From assembly GCF_019649055.1 (NCBI RefSeq), contig NW_026570290.1:372001-436000 (forward strand): a stretch of 64,000 bases of DNA, in the 5' to 3' direction. The stretch comes from Paramacrobiotus metropolitanus. Its lineage: Eukaryota; Tardigrada; Eutardigrada; Parachela; Macrobiotidae. Below are positions 12,446 to 23,294 of the stretch, in pieces (the stretch's first letter is position 1; each line of letters opens with the position of its first letter). The notes under the pieces are model-generated. The model was not told the origin of the DNA. It did no database searches and saw nothing but the letters and a program-made list of their open reading frames with translations. The position numbers were made by a program, and so were the translations under genes.

Positions 12446-13600
12446 ATGGCAAGACTGGTTCACGTTTTCCTATGTTTTTGCATTGTCTTTCTCTGTTTCG
12501 CTAGGACCGAGTGTCTGATACCCATACGTAATTACTTATCATCGAATTGTCAAGAGCATGATATTCAGAACTTTGAGGAATGCGCTGGATTACGTGCCGC
12601 AGAACTCAGGTCGGAGCCGTGGTTTTACAATGCCATATTAGCATTTTTTGACCGGGTAGGACCGGAAAACATCGATCCTAAACCAGTGGCCGATGCAGTG
12701 TGCAGGTAAGCGGATGATTTACTGTATGGAAGACCTTTGACACTGTTGGTAGTGGCTTTCAACTCGAACACGATGCTGCAGAATGTTGGAAAATGTTGCA
12801 AAATGCATTCCCGTTCTATCCAAACCGTGCCACGTAATCAATATAGCTGACGGCACTGAAATACCGGAAAATATTTTCAAAGAACTGTGCACGAACAGCA
12901 GTCACTACTTCGTCCTGACGGAAAGTGTGCGATGCATGTTCAAGCTGAACTTTCCTATGGGCCTGTGGGAGGATCCAGTTATACAGGAGGCTGTACGGGA
13001 GACTTCTCAAACCTTTGATATGTTTAACACTCCGTGCCGGTAAGGCCAAATTTATAAGCATTCTAAGGAGATTCAATCCATAATTCGAAGTATTAATTAA
13101 TAACAATACCTACTCAAAAGAGTATGGCTTGTTTGCAACTACCGTCAGTATATTCACTGGTGCAAGAACCAGTACCACGAGCGCCGACAGTAACATTGTC
13201 ACGGCCATTAGCACTACAAAGCGCTATTTATAAAAACCAGTCCAATCTACATCGATACTTTATACAGTATTTCGGCGCCATTTTACCATTTTGTTCATAT
13301 TTCTTAACAGATTTTACAAGCTAACAACTTTTAATACGTATACACATATTCGTTTACAGCCAAATTCTCGTTCATACTTTGAAACGGTTTAGGATTGTTC
13401 GACGGATATTCGAGATTTATACACCGGAAGTGATCGGAACACAATGCCACGCCGTGGTATCGGATTACTACTCCCAGATCCATCCACACATCAAAAGCAA
13501 TATCGACACACTTCTTTGCGCTCTTTATACTGATTATCTCGAGGAGGATGACTACCTAGGAGACTTTCTGGATATTGATGACGCACGTGACGAACTATAA
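12446..13600 (+). CDS. Secreted Cys-containing protein of unknown function (3 exons)
   Basis: Exons 12446-12705, 12782-13039 and 13360-13600 join through GT-AG introns, both phase 2, to encode 252 residues. The frame is continuous through both junctions, which is good evidence for a real gene. The ATG at 12446 begins MARLVHVFLCFCIVFLCFAR, a classic signal peptide with likely cleavage near TEC. The mature part has about 11 cysteines (NCQEH, EECAG, AVCR, AKCIP, KPCH, ELCTN, VRCMF, TPCR, TQCH, LLCAL), suggesting disulfides. Exons 1 and 2 both end just after a Cys-Arg pair, hinting that exon 2 arose by duplication of a unit. The tail is acidic (LEEDDYLGDFLDIDDARDEL). I do not recognise a family. 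Confidence 0.75.
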
Positions 13601-15109
13601 TCACGTCCAGAAACCATTCTGTGATTCCATAATTACTTCATATCAGGGACAAGCTCCGCCGAATACAAAGGTTGCGTTACTTTATTAGTCAGTCGCACTC
13701 TCTGATGACTGCATTCACGGATGATATCATTTGATGAAGGTTATTTCTGGCAGACAACTGCGAATGATTGAGCAACATTGTTCGTGCTTTGTTTGTTTAT
13801 TCAGCTTAAATTCTACCATGAACAAGGTACCTTGGTCGAGGCTGTAGGCTAACCCAAAAAAACGTCTTGTGAGATTTGCAACACCTCTACAAAACAAAAC
13901 TTCTGATTACGTACACATAGGCAATAGTTCAAACTTTTAGTACTGTATTTTATGTTTATGGTCCCCCGCTTAATTTCGAACGTCCTCTGTAAGCCTTGTT
14001 TATAAAAAAGGGTTTCACTTCGTAAAATTGATTGACCACGTAAAAGAAATCCTTCCTGGAACGCTTACAAAAAATAATGTTTGCAACGAACAAATGTACT
14101 TGCGCGAGGCCGCACACGCACACACCCAGTACCTTTACTTACTAACCGGTGATAATCTTTCGCAAGTTGTTAGAAATGTGAAGTGTGATGCAGTACTATT
14201 CATATCTATGTAAGGTAGGTTATACGAATGTTAAGAACTGGAGATAGAACAGATTATGTCTGATACATAATACAGTATACGAGTACAGTACATATGACTG
14301 TATGTATGGTTGAGGGCTTACATGCAGCCTTGACAGTTACAATGCGCAAAATTCACCGACCAACAATTTCAAATTTTCAAACACTGAATGCGGTACGTAG
14401 TCAGATGATGATAGTCTGACTGACCCAGTACCTTGACCACCCGTATGCAGCAAACTCTGACCGTTCTAAAGAATACAGTCCTTGAAAGACCAGAAAAATT
14501 TTTGACGGAGGCAACGTCATCAAAGGTCACTTAGTTAGATTGCAGGGTGAACTGCAAGCTATCAAAAAGCACGAACCACAGCTATTTTTAAATTGAATTA
14601 AAGGAACTGATGCTTCTCTTTTCGAGTTCAATAGACTAACCGAGCATTGTACATAAACAGTGTTACTATCGTTTCCGTCAGCTGACTGTCTTCTCCTATA
14701 GGAGTATACAGTAACTACTCGTACATAGAGAAACATCAGACCACCAGTGCATCTCAGCTTTGCCGTGGATTATGCTGCCGGTTTTGTTGACACACTATAC
14801 AATCGTCTTTCAACGGTTCCGCGGCTTTCAGGATACGTTTTCTGTTTACTTATGATTGGTCGTCTACATTTCTGACACCCAGAAACTGTATTCCATTCTG
14901 TATTACAGTTATCAGGCATCTGTTCTAGACAGATCGGAAACAATAAGCCGAGTAACAGACAACTGTGCTACGAATGTGCTAAAGCTAATTTATAAAACCC
15001 AGCAAACCATGGTCGGCAATCCATAACCAGGTTGCATACAAGAGACTTTTTAGATCTAAGGTAAACTTGAAAATGACGATGACCAGCAGTTAATCCGCAA
15101 TGCTGAAGC
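13601..15109. other. Non-coding stretch left of the Polinton
   Basis: No exon, RNA gene or repeat recognised. It ends at the target-site duplication at 15110. Confidence 0.5.
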
Positions 15110-15115
15110 ATATTA
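15110..15115. repeat. Left target-site duplication (ATATTA)
   Basis: ATATTA abuts the left terminus and recurs as ATATTA at 29830-29835 abutting the right terminus. Six base pairs is the duplication length known for Polinton/Maverick integration. Confidence 0.85.
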
Positions 15116-15353
15116 AGTAGTAAACCGATACTACATAAGTAGATATGACTCATCAATTATTAAAAATGGCGGCGCTTACGTCATAAACTGGAGTTGGGAG
15201 CTGGACTTTCCAGCTGCAATTCCCGGTTGCACTTTGCACTTACAGCTCCCAACTGCAGCATCTGATTCAGCACAAATGAGCATATGATTACTGCGTATGT
15301 ATACTGTATAGAAGTACACAGGTTGTTTACATTCCTTTACCGCGTGGATCGGC
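15116..15353. repeat. Left terminal inverted repeat of the Polinton
   Basis: Begins AGTAGTAAACCGATACTACA and is the inverted counterpart of 29553-29829, which begins with G instead of A as read inward. Similarity is very high for the first ~70 bp, continues through GGAGTTGGGAGCTGGACTTT and AGCTCCCAACTGCAGCAT, and fades after GTTGTTTACATTCCTTTACC near 15340, with one internal indel. Protein-primed replicons have such termini as origins. Confidence 0.9.
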
Positions 15354-15683
15354 AAAGGCTGCAATTCCCGGTTAGACTTTGTAACTATAGTTACCAGTTC
15401 TACTTAATTAATCAGTAAGTCTGTACACTGTACACTGTATATACTGTACAACAATGCAATTTACATGGAACGTATTGGTATGCGCATTTATTCACACATT
15501 TTTAACTAGAGTTTAGCTGCGCTGTTTATTGTAACTTTTGTATTGAAGTAACTATTAGAGACACAATGTGCAAAGAAAACAAACCCATTACCAGAACATA
15601 GTTTTGCTAAGATGGCTCGTATTGTGTGCAAAAAGAACTTCTGCGAGGCAGCAATAGGCTCCTGCATTGTCATCATGCTGATT

Positions 15684-18600
15684 CTAATAATATTGCTGGA
15701 AGCATTTTTTGGAATTAGCCATAATATTAAAACTGTTATTAACAACTGTACGGTACTGGAAATTGAAGGCCTGTTCTCCGGAAACGTCACCCCAGGGACG
15801 AGTATGAAACTCGGTGTCGACAATTCGACGTTTTGAGTAGGTAAGTCTGAAGCGCTTATTCATTTCCGTAGACAAAACCTCCAACTTGCGCTTATTCCGC
15901 GTTATGTTGAACGGATAGTTAACCATAATATCGTTTGGTTCATCCAGCGGTGCAAGGCTTTCCAGTAGCAGTTCTTTTAAGCTTTCCAGATTCAGTTGTT
16001 TTCTAGCCTGGCGCGTTAACGTAAATCCTTTCACCTTTATTGTTTCGTGACCAGTGTTAGTACGATAAGCATAGCTTTTGGGTCCTATAAAGTAAAGGAA
16101 TATACATGTGTAGTACTCAAAAACCATTAGTTATTGGTAGTAAATGATTTACCAAGCGCCACAAATTCTTCTATGTGCTCGTTAGGTTCCAACGATGATG
16201 ACAAGTCGCCGAGGCAAGTTCCCGTTGGTGGGTCAGGCAGTTCGTCTTTGTGAATATAGAAAATGCTGTCTGTAACGAACCAAAACCCGATGAATAAAGA
16301 AGGCAAAAAAAAAAAGTCACTATAATTACTGCATACCGGTATCATGATATAGTAGGCGGTCCCCAACCATCTCCATAAATTTAAGGACGTGCAATCGTGC
16401 ATACGCAGTAGTGAAAGCCGCAATGACAACATTGGTTTTCTTATTCGTTAGTATATAATCCTTCTTCGAACGATATTGTACTGCCATGACTTCATCCGTA
16501 ACCAAGTCGAATCCGGCAACTTCGTATTTATTTGAAAACAAAAAGTCATGAAAGACCTCTTTTTTCTCCACCATGGCCGTGTTGGAACGGTCCTCCTGCT
16601 GCCCAAACTTTCCCCTGTAAAAATAATTCCTCCATGATTAAATAAGTCGTCGTTTCAGCAGCTTTACAGTTCTTACCAAAAACTATTCAACATAAGTTTG
16701 CAAAGCGCTCTGAGCGCATCATTTTTGGCAATATTATCTTTATTCAGGTGAATGTTTTCTTTAGCAAGGAATTCTTTTACATAAAAATCTTTCTCCTTGT
16801 TCGTGTGACAGTTTGAAGGATAGCCAGACGCTTCAGTTTTCAGCTTCAAAAACAGATCAATGTACTCTCTGAATAGATATTGCATTTGTTCGGGGTAGTG
16901 CCACGCGGAATATATTTTATCGATACGGTAGCCAACTTCCAGTGCTCGATGAATTTCCGGTGTACACCACGTTCCTTCCAGCGCTCTATCGTCGTCCTCA
17001 TGATCACATGGAGTGTTAACACGCTCTTTCACGCACCTTGCGCATAACGGGAAGGTCAGCTTATCCGTTCGGTAGGGCAGTACTGGTAGGAATAAAGACG
17101 GTGGTGGAATAATGCGACATTTTACCACTCCAAATTATTTGTTCCACTGGTGGAAAGTCGTTAGTGATAATAACCGGTGGTCCAACTGGATATGGCAAAT
17201 TTTTGTTGATGTATGGATATTCGCTAATAACGTCAAGCGAATAAATTTTCTCCCCTGGTCCGCATTTGTGGTAAAGTTTAATTGCATTTGTTCGGCCACC
17301 AGTAAAAGCGTCCCGCGGATGCAGCGGCTCCTCGACGTTGGCGAGCTCAGTCAGCTTCCGAAACTCACTGTCAGATGCAAATTTCATGTCGTAATCGTGC
17401 TCCCAAATCGATACAAGCGTGTATCCCAAAGTTTTTATTGCATCAAGCCGCAAAAGAGTCGCTTTTTTTACTTCTTCCATTGGTTTGCCAATAAACGGGT
17501 GCATTGTGCTGTTCGTGGTACAGTCGCTGCAGCCGTGCCACATACATCCTAAAGACATATAATGTTTCGGTTATTGTCAAAGGTCACAACTAATAAAACG
17601 TAATATTATGTGACAAACCTAAAAATTCGTAGACTGTTTTGGTTCCTGAATGAAAGCCATCAACGGTCCAGTGTCCGATTCGAAATTCTCTTTCCAGTTT
17701 TGTATCGTTATCCAGTTCTATCGATCGTAGCCAACGCTCTGCTTTTACAGATGATTTTTTTCCTTGTCCCGGTGGACCGATTAAAGCAATTTGATTCTTT
17801 TTTAGCATTCGCGCTCTCCAGAAATAATTGCACATTCCAGGCGTTGTAAGGCCAGAAGCAAATGGGCACAATCCACCAGATACTTGTTGAAAAAGCATTC
17901 GAAATTTCTCACATGCTTGTTGTAGTACGAGAACGTCCTGGGAACAGTACCTGTAAAATAACTGAATACGGCGAAAATATTATAAATAAAAAAAGAGTGG
18001 ACATACTTGATGAAGTGTGCATTAAAATCAAACTGATTGTGATGACGGCGTCGTTCCTTGCGAAACCATTTTATGAAACGTTTCCGCTCGCATTTTTTCA
18101 TGGATTGGTAACCGTAGTCATGCCGATCTGGCCAAGGGATGATCTTATTCCAGTTTTCGGATTTATTTAGCTTGTGTGGAAAATCTCCTTTAGTTTCTTG
18201 CAACCCAAACGCCCTCGCGAAATTCTTTAGTGACGATGGCACATAGTTCATGGAATCTCGAAATTTTATTTTGAGTTTGCTGAAATCCATTTGCATAATT
18301 TTAGAACCATTGAAAATCAGTGGGTGTGGAATAACGCCATTTTTTACTAAATAGTTTAACAGGAAATACCCGTCGAACCCCTGGAATGCAAAACAAAATT
18401 AACATTAGTTATGAATGAGCTGCTGCTGCTGTTGATTTTGATATTTTTTACCTTTAAATTATGCGCAATGAAAGTGTATCCACGAAAACGTTCGCTAAAA
18501 ATGAAATCCCCAACAGCATTTGCGATGTCACCATTAATGTTTCCATCCTCAGGGAGCACAAACTTCTCATCTTTCGTGGCGATGACTGCTAGATTCACTC

Positions 18601-20098
18601 GGAATTCACCTGTATCATCTTGATAGGTTTCGAGGTCAAAGTAAGCAAATTTTTCATTTAAATGTTTTGCTTTCTCGCTATCCGTAAGTTCGATGGGCTG
18701 CATATAGCAGACATGGTTTTCTTCCGGCATGTGAAAGAGTGAACAGGTTGCGCAATATACTTCCCCACAACGATGTTGCTGATCGTCAATATCCAGTTCA
18801 ATTTCTGGTTCGTCTTCCTCGTCATCGCCGTTGTTAGCATCTCTTTGGGTATCTTGAGGTGCGTCGTAATTAGTCCGCATTCGACGTCTCACAAGAGAAA
18901 CGAAAGATTTGCATGTTCCACATACAAAAAACTTCGAACAGATTGGACTGGTTCCTGACTTGTGCGTTTCAAAACATTCTTGGCCATAAAAGTCGCGATT
19001 ACAGTCCGAGCAATGTAATTTTGAATCCTTTTGCATCTTGCACGCTGAAGACAGACATTGGTGACATTTGAACTCACACCGGTGGTCTTCTCGGTGATTG
19101 TAGCCTTTCATGCAACGGTAACAGTAGTAGTGATGCTCAAAGTAGGCAGGCAAAGATGTTAGAACATCAAAATGCCGGTCATGATGAAGCAACATAATCC
19201 GCTTCTCAGCATACGCGCCACAGTAAACAACCGAGTTTCCGTGGTCGACAGATACTACAATAATCTGATAATTTGGCAAAACTTCTTCAAACCGAGCAAT
19301 ATCTTCCAAACTGTATTCTCTATTTGGCAACTGGGCGGCCCGCAGCAATTCTTTGGTTTTTGCATCCTGCAGTTTTTTGGTTCGGTAAAGCTTTGTATAA
19401 AGATCTTTATCACCCTCCGCATGCGCTTTAGCGACCACAATTGCTCTAGCCATACATAAACTGTCCGAGTTTCGAATTTGAGTGATGCAACGTTTTTTGT
19501 CCAAAATTTGCCGCAACAACTGGGACACGTTTTTTCTGCATGAGCCAATTGGTGTATCTGTATGCTGCACTGACAATTCAAAAGATTCGTCCAATAAAAA
19601 CGCTTGATTCGAATTCAAAATCCTTTTGATGGTTGCCATCCATCGCTCGATAGTCAGTTGATCGCGTTGAATAGGTGGCATCCAAATTGGGTACTGCAAT
19701 GCGGCCTGGTATACGCGAATTCTCACCAAGTTGTGCGCAGGAATTTTGGAAATCACCGTTTCGAGAATATCTTTCAACAACCGAGTTATGGTCTTCACTG
19801 CGTATTTGAACGATAAATTTTCAAGGCCGTTTATCTGACACTTATAAGTCTCAAATAAAACTGAAAACTTTTTCGAGTATTTGGCTCCGGTTTTTTCCAA
19901 CTCATAATGTTCTTTAATATCATACAAATCTGGATCAAGCTCCTCTAAGTGCTGCACATGCACACCAGCTGGGGCAGCAGAATAATTATGATCAAGAAGC
20001 GCATAGTTATGGTTAAAGAGAGCACTATCTGCAAACTCAGTTTCCACATCGGTCTCAAGGGCAGTTGACGGTGTTCACGGATCAGGAATCCGAGCCAT
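15684..20098 (-). CDS. polB: Protein-primed family B DNA polymerase (Polinton PolB), 7 exons, two lesions
   Basis: Minus-strand exons: 20098-18452, 18380-18007, 17950-17619, 17548-16677, 16614-16337, 16269-16153 and 16084-15684. The six introns are 56-71 nt, all GT-AG. Phases agree at every junction except for a 1-nt surplus inside exon 4. Landmarks in order: Cys/His-rich block YCYRCMKGYNHREDHRC, exonuclease motif I YFDLET, motif II AHNLK split by intron 1, motif III YCSQDV, motif A (DVISEYPYINK), motif B (KLMLNSFW, ending exon 4), motif C YHDTDS split by an intron, and a C-terminal KRR motif with PWG. About 1,340 residues, in the usual range. Lesions: TGA at codon 8 after the only good ATG (20098), and the frameshift near 17125. 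It copies the element from its termini. As it stands, full-length protein is not expected. Confidence 0.9.
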
Positions 20099-20282
20099 GG
20101 TGAAGAAAAAAATCTGAGAGCAGGACGTTGTTATTTGAACAAATGCAGCATCATATAAGCAGCTTATTCGTATGTGGGAGCAAAATTCCGTACAGCATTT
20201 TATAGTTACAACGGCCAACAAAATCTAATGACTCATTCGGTAAAACTTCGTGGGTTATGATAATATTCGCAACGCGTTTTTC

Positions 20283-20963
20283 TTAGGTACAATCAACGTT
20301 CGAGGGAAACACAGCGCCACAGCGGATGCAACATCTGTTTCCTTGGTCATCTGCAATAAAACAGACCCCTTGGAAATCTTTGTAAAAGAGCGAAATACAT
20401 TTGCGCATACCCCAGTAAGAATTCTTATCTGGTTGTGATCTGCGGCAGTGTCGTTGGCGTCGATGTTGAGCTCTTTCTTCAGGAATCTGCATGCGGCAAA
20501 GCAGGCATTTCGTCCGGATTTTTAAATAGTGGTCCAGCATCCAGTTAGAATAAGCTTGCGCTTTGTTCGGACTGTAGCACTTGTCGTTACTTAAAGCGGC
20601 AAAACGCGGACATCCCAGTGTATCAAGATTAATGACATCAGATTTTAGTATTTGTTGAAGAATGAGACACTTTTGATCCCCTTTTGCATAGAAAACGACA
20701 TCGGCAGGATCATTAATATAGCGGAGATAATTTTTAAACGCTCGACCTAACTGCTCTTCTAACTCTGAGAAAGCTTTACCGAACACGGCATCAATATCCG
20801 ATGAACAAACGCCATATTTATTAACAATGTAATTGTTCGGCGCTAGCGCAAATGTGGTATAATAAAAGCAATAAAATTCGACAGAACTTATTGTGAGTGA
20901 CGTAATAATTGGCTTACCATTAAGCGCATACCACTTAATGTCTACAACAATATGGTATACCAT
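20283..20963 (-). CDS. Conserved Polinton accessory protein, exonuclease-like fold suspected (copy 1)
   Basis: 226 residues from the ATG at 20963 (MVYHIVVDIKWY); the open frame continues upstream without a good start. Seen: a hydrophobic strand with an acidic pair (VVDIKWY), then FYAKGDQKCLIL, INLDTLGCPRFAAL and KAQAYSNWML. The same landmarks occur in the same order in the plus-strand protein at 27273, so the two are paralogues within one element. Proteins of this kind recur in invertebrate Polintons and are widely annotated as uncharacterised. The D-x-[DK] strand followed by a K-rich helix hints at a DEDD nuclease-like fold, but that is inference. The C-terminus adds Cys/His residues (KCLLCRMQ, HRRQRHC). 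It lies between the polymerase and the protease on the same strand. Confidence 0.7.
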   Translation of the reverse strand: MVYHIVVDIKWYALNGKPIITSLTISSVEFYCFYYTTFALAPNNYIVNKYGVCSSDIDAVFGKAFSELEEQLGRAFKNYLRYINDPADVVFYAKGDQKCLILQQILKSDVINLDTLGCPRFAALSNDKCYSPNKAQAYSNWMLDHYLKIRTKCLLCRMQIPEERAQHRRQRHCRRSQPDKNSYWGMRKCISLFYKDFQGVCFIADDQGNRCCIRCGAVFPSNVDCT

Positions 20964-21190
20964 TCTCTGAACAGAACAGCAACAGAAATCGTTAATTTTC
21001 GCTGCGTAATAAGTTGAGAAACTGTTGTATCTGCAAGTTACGTTACACACACTGACAAAGTATTTTATTTGCGTCAAAACGGATGCAGCGCAACATCACG
21101 CTGTGGTGACAAAATACTTTGGTGCACAGCAAATTATTTTAAACTTATATACAAACAGTACGTGAAAAAACGGGTGTTGATGACGTGACT

Positions 21191-21712
21191 TTATTGCAAT
21201 AACTGGCAGAAAACAGACTGAATAAGCAGAGAGTTATCACGGACTACAGTTCTCAAATTGAAGAAATGGTTAACATAAGCGCAAACCATTCTATCATTAG
21301 AAGATTTGCTATTGGTGAATAAATGAATAAGAGAAGTGAATGACTCGCCGGAGCACCGTTTTAGAATAAAAAAGCAGCAGTACTGTCCGCACACGGTACT
21401 CCATTCCATTTGTAAACGATGCGCTTGCGAAATAACTAACTCGGCGTTCTTGCAAAAACTTTCAATATGGATGCCGTAAAATCTCGGTTCGTGACCATAA
21501 GAGTCAAAATATTCCAATTGTCCTGGGACGTCCTGGTAGAACGCCAACCAATGCGAGCCTGGCTTTGCAGCTTCGTCAGTATTGACAACGCATGCCCATG
21601 GCAGCTTCATTGGCAGGGACGGTGGTAGCATATCCGCAGCAAATACACCAACGAAAGCGTCTCTCGTCACGGTGCTTGAACGTAACACATGGTTAATTTC
21701 AGCGGTGTCCAT
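21191..21712 (-). CDS. Adenain-type maturation cysteine protease
   Basis: 173 residues with ATG at 21712. The adenovirus protease arrangement is visible: His54 in GSHWLAFY, Asp70 in YFDSYG, Gln101, and Cys108 in STVCGQYCCFF, seven residues after the Gln as in adenain. PWACVVNTDEAAKPGSHW and HIESFCKNAELVIS complete the fold. The family cleaves capsid and core precursors during virion maturation, which argues that the element makes, or descends from something that made, particles. It is the usual length for Polinton proteases (about 170-200) and uninterrupted. It lies downstream of the major capsid gene on the same strand, with a strong hairpin between them. Confidence 0.93.
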   Translation of the reverse strand: MDTAEINHVLRSSTVTRDAFVGVFAADMLPPSLPMKLPWACVVNTDEAAKPGSHWLAFYQDVPGQLEYFDSYGHEPRFYGIHIESFCKNAELVISQAHRLQMEWSTVCGQYCCFFILKRCSGESFTSLIHLFTNSKSSNDRMVCAYVNHFFNLRTVVRDNSLLIQSVFCQLLQ

Positions 21713-21776
21713 TGTAGTACCAGTCTGCAGATCACATCAAATTTAAAAATTTGTTTTTTTTTTTTTATTTTGTCCT

Positions 21777-21828
21777 GTAAACAACGGGCGACCGAGAGCG
21801 CGAAGCGCTCCGGTCGCCCATTGTTTAC
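21777..21828. repeat. Strong hairpin between capsid and protease genes
   Basis: GTAAACAACGGGCGACCG on the left arm pairs with CGGTCGCCCATTGTTTAC on the right through a ~24-bp stem with one mismatch and one bulge, loop GAA. The outer GTAAACAA also occurs in the subterminal repeats at 29115, 29408 and 29576. It could be an RNA processing or terminator hairpin, a binding site, or a tiny inserted inverted repeat. Confidence 0.75.
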
Positions 21829-21958
21829 CACATCCGGCACGATTCACTTCAGCGTCAATAGGGGCCGACGGCGCGCCCACCCCCGCTGGCGACCCTGAAG
21901 CTTACCGCGCAGGCAACAACACGACATTTTTAAGTCCTACAACACTTACGTTAGGTTT

Positions 21959-23293
21959 TTAAGCCGTAAAATCCGCAATGAGCTGGCGATGTGAATTGAC
22001 TTCAATAATATTATCCCACACCATCATCGTAATAGCCATAATCGGTTCAGTTAATTGGGCGGCGAACTGCAGGCGAATTGATAGATTTCCTTGGCGCACG
22101 GTGCTCATCGGTCCCCGGCCTGTCCGTGATGGTGTCAGATCGAATCCCCAAATAGCAAATCCTTCCGCAAATGCTTTACGGTCGAAAGGCAGCGCCCCGT
22201 CCGGTGCGTGCAAGCGGCCAAGCGTCTCCAACAGACAGTCATATGATTGCAAATAGTCACCCGTGGCGAAATTCGGTCGGTAGGCTTGTGCGGGATATGA
22301 CTGTCCGTCGACTTCGACACTTATATAGTTGAGATTGAAATGTTCAAAGTTAAATGGATTGCCTCGGCGGAGCCCGTGAAAACTCGAGCTTTTTACAAAT
22401 CCCACAAAAACACATTTGGGTACTGCTCCAATATGTAAATTAGCCAGCACTGTGCTCTGAATCATACCTATATCATTAACGCGCATACACACTCGCTCAA
22501 TAGGGTATTTCACAGTCTTGGTCGATAATTGGGCAGTAAGCGCAGACAAATATGCCGGATTAGGGACAAAGCGTTTGACGTACAGCCGCGGATTGCGAAT
22601 GTATGCTTTAAAAGCATCCACTGGAAGATTGGCGTATGAACGCAGGTAGAATTCCGGCTTATTCAGAATGAGGCGCACATGTAGCGGTACACCGGTGATC
22701 AAATCTTTTCCCTGCTGAAAAATGTCCGTACATAATTTGGCGCTGAATGGGACGTACTCGTTGGTCACAAACATGGCTTTCCGCGTTACTTCTTCTGCGT
22801 TATTGGCATGATCTTCTAGGTACCCGGGAGTGTCTATATAAAATCCAGCACTTGTTGCCTGGCTTTTTAGGGCAGCCGGTGCGTACCCCAACAAATTTTC
22901 CAAGTACGCTCGGTGGGCATACAATGGGCTGGAATTAGTTATCAGCCGGTTGGCCATTGTTACCTCTACCGAGCTGAATATAGAATGCGCTATCAAGTTC
23001 ACTGGTGCTACCAGATCCGTGTTTTCAATATGCGTAGCCGCACCAAGTCCCGCGATTTGCTTTTTGATTGCAATGTCCATTTCTAGCGTAATTTCCGGTA
23101 GCACTAGCAGCGCCGACGTCGATGGGGGGATGTAAAAGGAAATTTCTCCAGAACTAATTTCTTCTGTTTGCCCTGATGTTGGTAGAATGCGTTCTTCTTC
23201 TGTCCGCACAAAATCCGCTAGAGTGGCCGGAACGGAGAATAAATCCGATTCGACCTGCATAGCTGGCATGCTTCCTTCCAAAATGAAAGCCAT
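21959..23293 (-). CDS. Major capsid protein (double jelly-roll, F54H12.2-like hexon)
   Basis: 444 residues from the ATG at 23293 (MAFILEGSMPAMQVESDLFS); the frame extends six codons upstream through non-ATG codons. Family landmarks: ESDLFSVPAT near the N-terminus, LVAPVNLIAHSIFSSVEVTM, YAHRAYLENLLGYAPAALKS, DTPGYLEDH and VPLHVRLILNKPEFYL. These are the conserved blocks of the Polinton/adintovirus major capsid protein, which is often annotated as F54H12.2-like and forms trimeric hexon-like capsomers. Length matches the family and no break is seen. The start lies 1 bp after the stop of the pVI-like gene, so translation coupling or separate promoters in a very compact block are implied. Confidence 0.93.
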   Translation of the reverse strand: MAFILEGSMPAMQVESDLFSVPATLADFVRTEEERILPTSGQTEEISSGEISFYIPPSTSALLVLPEITLEMDIAIKKQIAGLGAATHIENTDLVAPVNLIAHSIFSSVEVTMANRLITNSSPLYAHRAYLENLLGYAPAALKSQATSAGFYIDTPGYLEDHANNAEEVTRKAMFVTNEYVPFSAKLCTDIFQQGKDLITGVPLHVRLILNKPEFYLRSYANLPVDAFKAYIRNPRLYVKRFVPNPAYLSALTAQLSTKTVKYPIERVCMRVNDIGMIQSTVLANLHIGAVPKCVFVGFVKSSSFHGLRRGNPFNFEHFNLNYISVEVDGQSYPAQAYRPNFATGDYLQSYDCLLETLGRLHAPDGALPFDRKAFAEGFAIWGFDLTPSRTGRGPMSTVRQGNLSIRLQFAAQLTEPIMAITMMVWDNIIEVNSHRQLIADFTA

Positions 23294-23294
23294 T

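Noticed and set aside
15612-15836. Plus-strand 74-codon frame with a membrane-like stretch near the left end of the Polinton
   Set aside because: It lies antisense to the last polymerase exon, whose identity and phase are clear; treated as a shadow.
17112-17552. 146-codon plus-strand frame
   Set aside because: Antisense to polymerase exon 4; no family resemblance.
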